DNA from: Clostridiales bacterium
GTDB lineage: Bacteria; Bacillota; Clostridia; Lachnospirales; Lachnospiraceae
Reading direction: 5' to 3'
DNA length: 28,008 bases
Assembly (NCBI GenBank): GCA_019416265.1
Contig: DXXQ01000002.1
Location: 1 to 28,008, forward strand
Shown: one piece after another, positions 12,947 through 20,641 of the stretch
Layout: every line of letters begins with the position of its first letter
Position numbering within the stretch: the stretch's first letter is position 1
Notes under the pieces: model-generated
The model's database searches: none
Told to the model about the DNA's origin: nothing
Seen by the model: the letters and a program-made list of their open reading frames with translations, nothing else
Position numbers and translations under genes: made by a program

Positions 12947-15043
12947 TTACGCTTCTTCCGCCGGTACGTCTTTCATGCTGAAGCTGATTCTTCCCATTTT
13001 ATCTTTGCCAAGGCAGACAACCTTAACCTTGTCGCCAAGGGTGAGAACGTCTTCAACACGATTGATTCTTTCTTTGCAGATCTTGGAAATGTGTACCATT
13101 CCCTCTTTTCCGGGTGCAAACTCGATGAATGCGCCGAATTCTTTAATGCTGACAACCTTACCGGTGAAAATCTGTCCTTCTTCAAAATCTGTAGCAATGA
13201 TCTCAACCATGCGGGATGCCTCTTCCATACTCTTCTGGTCTACGCCGCAGATGGAAACTGCTCCGTCATCTGTGATATCGATTTTAACGCCTGTGCGCTC
13301 GATGATCGTATTGATGGTCTTGCCTCTCTGTCCCACAACGTCGCCGATCTTCTGAGGATCGATCTGGATCTGAATGATCTTCGGTGCATATTTGCCCACG
13401 GACTCTCTAGGCTGTGCAATACATTTCTCCATAACCTCTGTGAGGATATATTCTCTTGCCTCTTTGGTACGTCTGATCGCTTCCTCCACGATCGGTCTTG
13501 TAAGACCGTGGATCTTGATATCCATCTGGATCGCTGTGATACCGTCGTGTGTACCGGCTACCTTGAAGTCCATATCTCCGAAGAAGTCCTCAAGTCCCTG
13601 AATATCTGTAAGTACGATGTAATCGTCGTCTGTGTCGCCTGTTACAAGTCCGCAGGAGATACCTGCTACCGGTTTGCGGATGGGCACACCTGCTGCCATG
13701 AGAGACATGGTGGATGCACAGATACTTGCCTGAGAAGTAGAACCGTTGGACTCAAAGGTCTCAGATACTGTACGGATTGCATATGGGAACTCTTCCTCTG
13801 TAGGAAGTACAGGTACAAGGGCTCTCTCAGCAAGTGCTCCGTGACCGATCTCACGGCGTCCCGGTCCTCTGGAAGGTTTCGTCTCTCCTACAGAAGAGGA
13901 CGGGAAGTTGTAGTGGTGCATATATCTCTTGCTTGTCTCTGTCTCATCAAGACCGTCAAGTCTCTGAGCCTCTGCCAGAGGTGCAAGGGTAGTGATGGTA
14001 CAGATCTGTGTCTGTCCACGAGTGAACATTGCAGAACCGTGTACTCTCGGGATAATGTCTGTCTCTGCTGCCAGAGGACGGATCTGTGTGATCTGTCTGC
14101 CGTCCGGACGTTTGTGGTCTTTTAAGATCATCTTGCGGACAGTCTTCTTCTGATACTGGTAAACAGCTTCACCGAGAACTGCAAGCCACTCTTCTTTCTC
14201 TGCAAAAGCTTCTTTCAGTTTCTCTGTTACTGCTGCGATATTGTTCTCTCTTGTCTGCTTGTCATCGGAGAATACTGCAACTTCCATTTCTTCCGGTGTT
14301 ACGATTTCCTTCATTGCTGCAAACAGCTCTTCCGGAACTGCACAGGAAGCATATGTGTGTTTCTCTTTGCCGCAGTCTGCCACAATACCGTCGATGAATT
14401 TAATGATTTCCTGGTTTACTTCGTGAGCTTTGTAGATAGCCTCGATCATCTTATCTTCCGGAACCTCATTTGCACCGGCTTCGATCATGATAACCTTTTC
14501 TCTTGTGGAAGCAACTGTAAGCTGAAGGTCGGAAATTTCTTTCTGTGCGAAAGTCGGGTTGATGATATATTCTCCGTCGATGAGGCCCACCTGTGTTGTT
14601 GCACAGGGACCGTCAAAAGGAATATCGGAAATACAGGTTGCGATTGCGGAACCCAGCATAGCCGGAATCTCCGGATTACACTCAGGATCTACGGACATAA
14701 CCATATTTACCAGTGTTACATCGTTTCTGTAATCCTTCGGGAACAGAGGACGCATCGGTCTGTCGATTACGCGGGAAGTCAGGATTGCATGCTCGCTTGC
14801 TTTTCCCTCTCTCTTGTTGAAGCCTCCCGGGATTTTGCCTACCGCATACATTTTTTCTTCATATTCTACGCTTAACGGGAAGAAGTCGATTCCCTCTCTC
14901 GGCTCTTTTGATGCTGTTGCAGTAGATAATACGGTAGTATCTCCGTAATGCATTAATGCTGCGCCGTTTGCCTGTTTCGCTACGCGTCCGATATCTACAG
15001 TCAAGGTTCTTCCGGCTAATTCCATGGAATAACTTTTGTACAT
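12947..15043 (-). CDS. pnp: Polyribonucleotide nucleotidyltransferase (PNPase)
   Basis: A phosphorolytic 3'-5' exoribonuclease central to mRNA decay. The 698 residues show two RNase PH-like domains (about 1-215 and 310-545) joined by a helical linker, then a KH domain with GDVVGQRGKTI near 565-575 and an S1 domain starting at GQIFTGKVVSI. Active-site blocks include FTRGQTQ and the acidic DIQGLEDFFGDMDFKVAGT segment. The start is the ATG at 15043, preceded by GGAG seven bases upstream; an upstream in-frame extension lies within the structured leader. It follows rpsO, as in many bacteria, and is transcribed ahead of nrdG and dut. Confidence 0.98.
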   Translation of the reverse strand: MYKSYSMELAGRTLTVDIGRVAKQANGAALMHYGDTTVLSTATASKEPREGIDFFPLSVEYEEKMYAVGKIPGGFNKREGKASEHAILTSRVIDRPMRPLFPKDYRNDVTLVNMVMSVDPECNPEIPAMLGSAIATCISDIPFDGPCATTQVGLIDGEYIINPTFAQKEISDLQLTVASTREKVIMIEAGANEVPEDKMIEAIYKAHEVNQEIIKFIDGIVADCGKEKHTYASCAVPEELFAAMKEIVTPEEMEVAVFSDDKQTRENNIAAVTEKLKEAFAEKEEWLAVLGEAVYQYQKKTVRKMILKDHKRPDGRQITQIRPLAAETDIIPRVHGSAMFTRGQTQICTITTLAPLAEAQRLDGLDETETSKRYMHHYNFPSSSVGETKPSRGPGRREIGHGALAERALVPVLPTEEEFPYAIRTVSETFESNGSTSQASICASTMSLMAAGVPIRKPVAGISCGLVTGDTDDDYIVLTDIQGLEDFFGDMDFKVAGTHDGITAIQMDIKIHGLTRPIVEEAIRRTKEAREYILTEVMEKCIAQPRESVGKYAPKIIQIQIDPQKIGDVVGQRGKTINTIIERTGVKIDITDDGAVSICGVDQKSMEEASRMVEIIATDFEEGQIFTGKVVSIKEFGAFIEFAPGKEGMVHISKICKERINRVEDVLTLGDKVKVVCLGKDKMGRISFSMKDVPAEEA

Positions 15044-15091
15044 GTTTTTTCTCCTTTTTTTCTCATAATTTTCTGATTTCGGGAACATTTA

Positions 15092-15174
15092 CAGGAGTCC
15101 GAAACAACTGAAAAAATCACGGAAGGGAAAAAGCTTCCCCGTAAGCTTTTCAGTAGTCTCGGAAATAACTCCTG
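15092..15174 (-). ncRNA. Long leader stem upstream of pnp
   Basis: In the rpsO-pnp gap the minus-strand RNA can form a long stem. The 5' arm (15147-15174) pairs with the 3' arm (15092-15114): a 7-bp CAGGAGT/ACTCCTG base, a 5-base bulge, then 16 pairs with one G-U and one T-T mismatch. The apical part offers a competing 8-bp hairpin, AAAAGCTT (15143-15150) with its complement (15129-15136). In E. coli a similar double-stranded leader is cut by RNase III and lets PNPase repress its own synthesis. The same logic here is inference. Confidence 0.6.
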
Positions 15175-15191
15175 TTTCTGCCGCATATTGT

Positions 15192-15218
15192 AAAATGGGG
15201 CGGATGGAAATCCGCCCC
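15192..15218 (-). terminator. Hairpin terminator after rpsO
   Basis: GGGGCGGAT (15197-15205) pairs perfectly with ATCCGCCCC (15210-15218) around a 4-base loop. On the minus strand it is followed by ATTTTA. The U-tract is short, so some read-through into pnp is expected, consistent with pnp lacking a convincing promoter of its own. Confidence 0.75.
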
Positions 15219-15231
15219 CTTCCGTTTCTGA

Positions 15232-15498
15232 TTATTTTCTTAATCCTAATCTCTCAATCAGTGTACGGTATCTTTCAATGTCAGTTTTCTTCAGGTATGC
15301 TAAGAGACCGCGTCTCTGACCAACCATTTTCAGAAGACCACGTCTGGAATGATGATCCTTATGGTTGTTCTGTAAATGCTCTGTAAGCTCCTGAATTCTT
15401 GCTGTAAGAACTGCAACCTGTACTTCCGGTGAACCTGTGTCGCCTTCTGTTCTTGCATATTCTTTCATGATCGCTGCTTTCTTTTCTTTTGAAATCAT
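15232..15498 (-). CDS. rpsO: 30S ribosomal protein S15
   Basis: S15 is a primary 16S rRNA-binding protein of the small-subunit platform. The 88-residue length is exactly that of the family. Recognisable blocks are MISKEKKAAIMKEYA, EGDTGSPEVQVAVLTARI, the HHSRRGLL rRNA contact region and the C-terminal YLKKTDIERYRTLIERLGLRK pattern. The ATG at 15498 has a perfect GGAGG; an in-frame upstream Met at 15543 falls inside the leader hairpin and is rejected. It has its own promoter and a terminator hairpin. S15 represses its own mRNA in several phyla, so the structured leader is a candidate target. Confidence 0.98.
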   Translation of the reverse strand: MISKEKKAAIMKEYARTEGDTGSPEVQVAVLTARIQELTEHLQNNHKDHHSRRGLLKMVGQRRGLLAYLKKTDIERYRTLIERLGLRK

Positions 15499-15615
15499 TG
15501 TGATTTCCTCCTCATATTTTAATATATTTTCCGCAGATTTCATATTCTGCGGCCTTTGAACGCCTCACATTAAGAGATGGTCGGAGTCTCCTGTCTCTGA
15601 ACATGGGCTTTTTCC
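15499..15615 (-). promoter_or_regulatory. Structured rpsO leader, candidate S15 autoregulatory element
   Basis: The predicted transcript has a leader of about 117 bases. It includes a perfect 7-bp hairpin, CCGCAGA with TCTGCGG (15531-15552, 8-base loop), ending about 32 bases upstream of the start codon, and an upstream AGAGA/TCTCT pairing around 15575-15600. Different bacterial groups use unrelated RNA folds for S15 control, so this may be one of them. I cannot match it to a named class. Confidence 0.45.
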
Positions 15616-15621
15616 TTGCAT

Positions 15622-15650
15622 AGTATAGCACATTGGAATTTTTCTGTAAA
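15622..15650 (-). promoter_or_regulatory. Sigma-A promoter of rpsO
   Basis: The minus strand has TTTACA (15645-15650), a 17-base spacer and TATACT (15622-15627) with a TGC extension just upstream of the -10 box. This is one of the strongest promoters visible in the window and fits a ribosomal protein gene. Confidence 0.85.
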
Positions 15651-15688
15651 CCGTTTTTTCAAATATTTTTTTACGGTTCCCAAATGCT

Positions 15689-17353
15689 TTAATGCCCTGC
15701 TGCTGCAGCTCTCTGTTCCTTCTGCTGTTCGATGGGATCCTCTTCCATTAAAGAGAACGCAATGTTCGTAGCATGGTCAGAAATTCTTTCAAGTCCCGAA
15801 CAGATATCGGAGAACATCATACCTGCGCTGGCTGTACATTCTCCCCTTGTAAGACGCTGCACATGAGCTTCCTGGAAATCTCTTTCTGCCTGGTCTACTT
15901 TATCCTCAAGATCCAGGATCTCCTGCATATGCTCCGGATTGTTATGTGAGAACATATCCAGCGCATATGTAGTAACCTTCACTACCATATCTAGCATCTG
16001 AGACAGCTCTTTCTTGGCTGTTTCGCTGAACTCGATGTTTCTTTCAATTCTGGAGTTGGCTGCATCTGCAATATTTTCCGCATGGTCGCCGATACGCTCG
16101 ATGTCGTTTACTACATGGAACAGACCGCCAATGCTCTTGGCATCGTCGGACGGAAGACTGATCTGATTGATCTTCACCAGATAATTGGTAATCTCATGGT
16201 TCAGGAAGTCAATCTGCTTCTCCACATTGTATACTTCGGCAATCTTCTCCTCATCAAGGGTGAGAAGTCCCTCCATGGAACGCTGCAGATTGGCAATGGC
16301 AAGTTTGCCCATTCTCTCCATCTCCCGTGTCGCGTCAAAAACTGCAGTAGTTGGTGAAAATACTGATTTTTCTCCAATAAAACTGAGTGTAAGCTGATCG
16401 TCTTCTTTTTTCTCCTCTGTGCGGACAAAAAATCCCGTAAGCTTTACGATATACTTGGAGAACGGAGCCAGCATAACCACCTCGGCAATCTTGATCAGAG
16501 AATGTGCGTTAGCTACTTCACGTCCCGGATTTCCGGAAGAGATCGTAGTAATAAAGGCTGTGATCGGTTCAAGAGCCACGCTTAATACAATATAGATAAT
16601 GGCTGTACCGATAATGTTGAAAAACAGGTGAATCAGCGCTGCCCTCTTTGCGATCGCCTTACCGCTGAGAGAAGCGAGAAGTGCGGATACACAGGATCCG
16701 ATGTTGCATCCCATAATAATGAAGAAGCAGATGCGGATATCAAGAAGTCCCTGGTTCGCAAGAAGAAGCACAATACCTACCGTTGCAGAGGAACTCTGAA
16801 GCACGGTGGTAACAACGAATCCTACAAGTACCGCAAGTATATGGCTTTTCAGAGATCCCATGATCTCTACAACTTCCGGTGAAGTTTTCAGTACGGACAT
16901 GGAGGAAGACATCGTTGTCAGACCCATGAATAAAATACCGAATCCGAGAAGCACTCCGCCGACCTGCTGAATTTTTTTCTTTTTACAGAACATCAGCATA
17001 ACCACGCCGATCATAACGATCGCCGGAGCCAGCGCGGAAAGATTAAACGAAATCAACTGTGAGGTAACTGTGGTACCAATGTTGGCACCCATAATAACGC
17101 CCGCCGCCTGATAAAGATTCATCAGCCCTGAGTTTACGAAGCTGACAACCATAACGGTGGATGCGCTGGAAGACTGGATAATTGCGGTAAATAAGGTTCC
17201 TACCAGAATACCGCGAAGAGGTGTCTTTGTAAAGAACTCAAGTACACTTCTCATTTTGGCTCCGGCCGCTTTTTCAAGCCCGTCGCTCATAAGCTTCATT
17301 CCATAAAGGAAAAGCCCAAGTCCTCCCATTAATCCAAGAATAATTTCTGCCAT
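15689..17353 (-). CDS. Na+/phosphate cotransporter (NptA/PhoU-domain type)
   Basis: A 554-residue member of the Na/Pi-II cotransporter family that imports phosphate with sodium across the cytoplasmic membrane. The N-terminal half (about 1-310) holds roughly eight to nine hydrophobic segments with the duplicated signature QSSSA at 60-64 and 186-190, each followed by a GANIGT- or GCNIGS-type motif. After the linker near 315-340, the C-terminal half (about 345-540) is a soluble PhoU-like helical bundle with EN/IERIGDHAENIAD and LERISDHATNIAF repeats, the acidic residues of PhoU metal sites. It starts 23 bases after ribF and so may be expressed with the translation operon. It intervenes between ribF and rpsO, which are adjacent in Bacillus. 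Confidence 0.93.
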   Translation of the reverse strand: MAEIILGLMGGLGLFLYGMKLMSDGLEKAAGAKMRSVLEFFTKTPLRGILVGTLFTAIIQSSSASTVMVVSFVNSGLMNLYQAAGVIMGANIGTTVTSQLISFNLSALAPAIVMIGVVMLMFCKKKKIQQVGGVLLGFGILFMGLTTMSSSMSVLKTSPEVVEIMGSLKSHILAVLVGFVVTTVLQSSSATVGIVLLLANQGLLDIRICFFIIMGCNIGSCVSALLASLSGKAIAKRAALIHLFFNIIGTAIIYIVLSVALEPITAFITTISSGNPGREVANAHSLIKIAEVVMLAPFSKYIVKLTGFFVRTEEKKEDDQLTLSFIGEKSVFSPTTAVFDATREMERMGKLAIANLQRSMEGLLTLDEEKIAEVYNVEKQIDFLNHEITNYLVKINQISLPSDDAKSIGGLFHVVNDIERIGDHAENIADAANSRIERNIEFSETAKKELSQMLDMVVKVTTYALDMFSHNNPEHMQEILDLEDKVDQAERDFQEAHVQRLTRGECTASAGMMFSDICSGLERISDHATNIAFSLMEEDPIEQQKEQRAAAAGH

Positions 17354-17376
17354 TGCTCAATTATCTCCCTTGTGTT

Positions 17377-18288
17377 TTACTGCTTTTTACCGGCCGTTTC
17401 ACCCTCAAAGTATTTTCGGCCCTTCGCAGCGTCTTTTTCCAATTGTGTCTTTAATGCCTCCAGAGACTGAAATCTCTGTTCCGGCCTTATAAATTTTTTG
17501 AATTCCACTTTGCAGAATTCTCCATATAAATCCCGGTCGCAGTCGAAAAGATACGTCTCCACTCCCAGGAATTTTTCTCCTATCGTAGGCTTATACCCGA
17601 TATTGGTGATTCCCCCGTAGGATTTGTCCTGAAATCTGGAAACCGTGATGTATACGCCGTTTGGAGGCATCAGCTTTTCTTTGGGCGGAATCAGGTTTGC
17701 TGTGGGAAGGAGATACTTATGTCCCATTCCTCTTCCATGCTCCACCACGCCTTCCACCGAAAAATCCATTCCCATCAGGGAGGAGAATTTCTCCATGTTT
17801 CCTTTTCCAAGCTCCTCGCGGATATAGGTGCTGCTTATCTTCCTGTGACCATCCATTTCCTTTGTCAGAACCTCTGTCCGGAAATGGTATTTTTTTCCCT
17901 GTTCTGCCAGAAGCTGGGGAGTTCCTTTCCTCTCAAATCCAAAGCGGAAATCTTCCCCCACTGCAACATAGGAAGCGGACAAGGCCCCGACCAGAATTTC
18001 CCTGATGAAATTTTCAGCCTTCATATGGCGCATATTCTCATCAAGGGGACACTCTACCAGAACATCCACCCCCAGTTCTTCCAGAAGACGGTTTCTCTCC
18101 TGTCTGGTGAGGATCGTTCTCGAGGAACCTCCGATTGCCACAAGCACCGCCTGCGCTCCATATTCCTTCTGCTCGAGAATCTTATTTACCAGTTTTCTGT
18201 GGCCAAGATGAATCCCGTCAAATTTCCCCAGGGCAACAGCGCTTTGGGACAATCTCGGGAACTTCCCGTCCACCTTCATGTATTCCAT
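17377..18288 (-). CDS. ribF: Bifunctional riboflavin kinase / FAD synthetase
   Basis: Converts riboflavin to FMN and FMN to FAD. The 303 residues contain an N-terminal nucleotidyltransferase domain with GKFDGIHLGH (21-30) and the ISSTYIREEL block (151-160), and a C-terminal kinase domain with GRGMGHKYLLPTAN (PTAN at 195-198), NGVYI, TNIGYKPTIG and VETYLFD. The ATG at 18288 has GGAGG eight bases upstream; this ribosome binding site overlaps the truB stop. A second Met three codons in is possible but worse placed. It follows truB in the order usual for Firmicutes (truB-ribF). Confidence 0.97.
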   Translation of the reverse strand: MEYMKVDGKFPRLSQSAVALGKFDGIHLGHRKLVNKILEQKEYGAQAVLVAIGGSSRTILTRQERNRLLEELGVDVLVECPLDENMRHMKAENFIREILVGALSASYVAVGEDFRFGFERKGTPQLLAEQGKKYHFRTEVLTKEMDGHRKISSTYIREELGKGNMEKFSSLMGMDFSVEGVVEHGRGMGHKYLLPTANLIPPKEKLMPPNGVYITVSRFQDKSYGGITNIGYKPTIGEKFLGVETYLFDCDRDLYGEFCKVEFKKFIRPEQRFQSLEALKTQLEKDAAKGRKYFEGETAGKKQ

Positions 18289-18300
18289 CTCAAAAGCCTC

Positions 18301-19185
18301 CTAAAGAAACATTTTGACCGGATAATACCGTCCGCGTCTTTCATCCCACTGATAAATACCCGCAAAGGATCCGTCGCTGAAATGCATTCTGATCCAGCCT
18401 TCTTTACTGGCTTCTGATACGAAATTCTGATCCAGCGGATTTCCGTTGGCCAGAAGCCTGTCTCCTGTTTTTGTGCAGAAGACTCCGGGATATTCCTTAA
18501 GGGCTTCCTCTATGCCAAGGATTTTTTCTTCCACAGTACCATCTGCCACAGCTTCCTCCACCTGGGAAAGGGTCAGACTGTCCTTCAGTTCAAACCTTCC
18601 CACCTGAGTGCGCAAAAGGGATTCCATGGCAGCGCCGCAGCCCAGTTTTTCCCCAATGTCATGGCAAAGGGTGCGGATGTAGGTTCCCTTGCTGCAGGTC
18701 ACCCGGAAGCGCACCAGGGGAAGCTCCATTTCCAGAAGACGGATTTCAAAGAAATGAACCGGACGGGCCTTGCGCTCTACGGTTTTCCCCTCTCTTGCCA
18801 GCTCATAGAGCTTCTTTCCGTTTACTTTAAGTGCGGAATACATTGGCGGTATCTGCATCTGTTCTCCCACAAAGGAGGCAAGCGCCTCTTCTGTCTCTTC
18901 CGGTGTCACGGTAATCTCTTCCTGTCTCAGAACCGTGCCTGTCATATCCTGGGTATCTGTAACCACCCCCAGGCGCATCACCGCCTCGTAGGTCTTTTCC
19001 TTTTCCGTGATCATATCCACAAGCCGGGTCGCTTTTCCCAGAGCCACCGGAAGTACGCCCTCCGCCTCCGGGTCAAGAGTTCCCGTGTGTCCGATTTTTT
19101 TCATATGGAGAATACCGCGGAGTCTGGCTACCACATCATGGGAAGTGTAGCCTTTTTCTTTTCTGATTACGATAATTCCATCCAC
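18301..19185 (-). CDS. truB: tRNA pseudouridine(55) synthase
   Basis: Makes pseudouridine 55 in the T-loop of tRNAs. The 294 residues have the catalytic block GHTGTLDPEAEGVLP with the nucleophile at D38, the YEVMRLG-like KTYEAVMRLG segment, the IPPMYSALKVNGKKLYELAR block and the VTCSKGTYIRTLCHDIGE block, then a C-terminal PUA-like region from about 235. The start is GTG, since MDGIIVIRKEKGYTSHDVV is the usual N-terminus and no in-frame ATG lies nearby; an AGGA sits about 11 bases upstream. About 100 bases separate it from nrnA, with nothing recognisable in the gap. Confidence 0.97.
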   Translation of the reverse strand: MDGIIVIRKEKGYTSHDVVARLRGILHMKKIGHTGTLDPEAEGVLPVALGKATRLVDMITEKEKTYEAVMRLGVVTDTQDMTGTVLRQEEITVTPEETEEALASFVGEQMQIPPMYSALKVNGKKLYELAREGKTVERKARPVHFFEIRLLEMELPLVRFRVTCSKGTYIRTLCHDIGEKLGCGAAMESLLRTQVGRFELKDSLTLSQVEEAVADGTVEEKILGIEEALKEYPGVFCTKTGDRLLANGNPLDQNFVSEASKEGWIRMHFSDGSFAGIYQWDERRGRYYPVKMFL

Positions 19186-19284
19186 TAATTTCTATTTCCT
19201 TTCACGATGCAGATGCCTTCGGCTTCCATAAACGGCAGTGTTTTCCCTGCTGTTCACAGACCTCCTTCTTATGCACCGTATTTG

Positions 19285-20232
19285 TCACATCTGCTTTACA
19301 AGCTCTGCTGTGATGTTGTTTACAACATCGTACATGGATCCGGACATTTCACAGCCTGCTGCTTTCACATGACCGCCTCCGCCGAAAAATACGGCAATCC
19401 TGCTTACATCTACCTCTCCGTTGGAGCGAAGGGAAACTTTGAATTCCTGTGTGTTTTTTTCGTAGATAAAGATGGCAGCCTCCACGCCCTCTGTCAGTCT
19501 GAGCTGACTGACAATACCGTCCAGGTCTGCTCCGTCCACGCCGTAGAAATCCATGTCTTTCTTTTTCATATATCCCACAATACATTTTCCGTCCAGAAGA
19601 AGGATGCTCTCTGCGAGAACTCTTCCCATGACCTGATTCTGGATATATGTTTTCTGATAGAAGGATTTCTCGATGAGCTCCGTGAAATCAAAGCCCGTTT
19701 TCATCAGTTCCCCTGCAATACGCATGGTTTCCGGTGATGTACAGGAATACTGAAAAACTCCGGTATCGTGAATGATTCCCGTATAAACTGCCTGTGCAAC
19801 CTCCCGGTCCACCTTTTCCGGATCCAGAAGTCCGTAAAGGACTTCACAGGATGAGCTTGCATCCGGAAGAATGTGATTGATATTTGCAAATCCCAGATTG
19901 CTCACATGATGGTCGATACATACTGTTTTTTTTGCCTTTTCAAAATACTCTCCCGCAACAGCCAGTCTGTCTCTGGAGCTTACATCACAGGTGACAAAGA
20001 GATCATACTCTTTCTCACCTGATGCTTCGCTTTTTACTTCCTCCACATAGGCCAGGTATCCGAAAACCGGCTTCGGAGTCTCCAGATAGATGTCTGCCTG
20101 AATTTCAGGAAACCATTTTCGGATATAGGCATACAAAGCCATACAGGAGCCTACGCAGTCACCGTCCGGACGGATATGTCCGGCGATTGCCATGGTCTTG
20201 ACACCATCCAGTACTTCCGCAATATTTTTCAT
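19285..20232 (-). CDS. nrnA: DHH/DHHA1 phosphoesterase, NrnA-like
   Basis: A bifunctional nanoRNase and 3'-phosphoadenosine 5'-phosphate phosphatase in characterised homologues; it clears short oligoribonucleotides and, in some members, cyclic dinucleotide products. The 315 residues have metal-binding motif I HIRPDGDCVGS (H19, D23, D25), motif II CDVSS (82-86), the DHH triad (107-109), a TGIIHDTGVFQYS motif and the DHHA1 substrate loop GGGGHVKAAG (284-293). No membrane or signalling domain is present, which separates it from GdpP. It lies between rbfA and truB, as in many Firmicutes, twelve bases after rbfA. Confidence 0.94.
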   Translation of the reverse strand: MKNIAEVLDGVKTMAIAGHIRPDGDCVGSCMALYAYIRKWFPEIQADIYLETPKPVFGYLAYVEEVKSEASGEKEYDLFVTCDVSSRDRLAVAGEYFEKAKKTVCIDHHVSNLGFANINHILPDASSSCEVLYGLLDPEKVDREVAQAVYTGIIHDTGVFQYSCTSPETMRIAGELMKTGFDFTELIEKSFYQKTYIQNQVMGRVLAESILLLDGKCIVGYMKKKDMDFYGVDGADLDGIVSQLRLTEGVEAAIFIYEKNTQEFKVSLRSNGEVDVSRIAVFFGGGGHVKAAGCEMSGSMYDVVNNITAELVKQM

Positions 20233-20244
20233 GCATTATCCCTC

Positions 20245-20628
20245 TTACAGCTCTTCTTCGCTGCCTGCAGAACCATCTTTCTTAGTTACGTCGTCAATCA
20301 GTTTTGACATTGCCACGCCGTACTCAATGGATTCATCCAGAATGAATCTGATTTCCGGCGTATTTCTGAGATTCAGGTTTCCGGCAAGCTGACGTCTCAC
20401 ATAGCCCTCTGCGTTTTTCAGGCCTTTGATGGTCGCTTCCTTCGCCTCTTTATCTCCAAGCACACTGATGTATGCCTTACAGGTTTTTAAATCAGGAGCC
20501 ACTTCCACAGCCATGACAGATGTCATGGGATGAATACGCGGGTCCTTGATCTCATTTCTGATAATGTTGCTCAGTTCTTTCTGAACCTCGCCGTTAATCC
20601 GTGTATTCTTAATGCTGTTTTTTCTCAT
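20245..20628 (-). CDS. rbfA: Ribosome-binding factor A
   Basis: A small KH-fold protein that binds the 30S subunit and supports 16S rRNA 5' end maturation and cold adaptation. The 127 residues include the family features: NTRINGEVQKELSNIIRNEIKDPR at the start (KH helix), TSVMAVEVAPDLKTCKAYISV, and the LRNTPEIRFILDESIEYG block. A Ser/Glu-rich tail ends the protein. The ATG has GAGG five bases upstream, 13 bases past the infB stop, in the conserved infB-rbfA order. Confidence 0.97.
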   Translation of the reverse strand: MRKNSIKNTRINGEVQKELSNIIRNEIKDPRIHPMTSVMAVEVAPDLKTCKAYISVLGDKEAKEATIKGLKNAEGYVRRQLAGNLNLRNTPEIRFILDESIEYGVAMSKLIDDVTKKDGSAGSEEEL

Positions 20629-20641
20629 TTATGCCTCACTC

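Noticed and set aside
13091..14125. Long plus-strand reading frame (about 344 codons) opposite pnp
   Set aside because: It lies antisense to the unmistakable pnp gene, has Cys- and Leu-rich sequence without any domain, and no ribosome binding site.
15649..15678. Intrinsic terminator of the cotransporter gene
   Set aside because: The 6-bp stem has a long AT loop and no U-tract on the minus strand, and it overlaps the rpsO -35 box.
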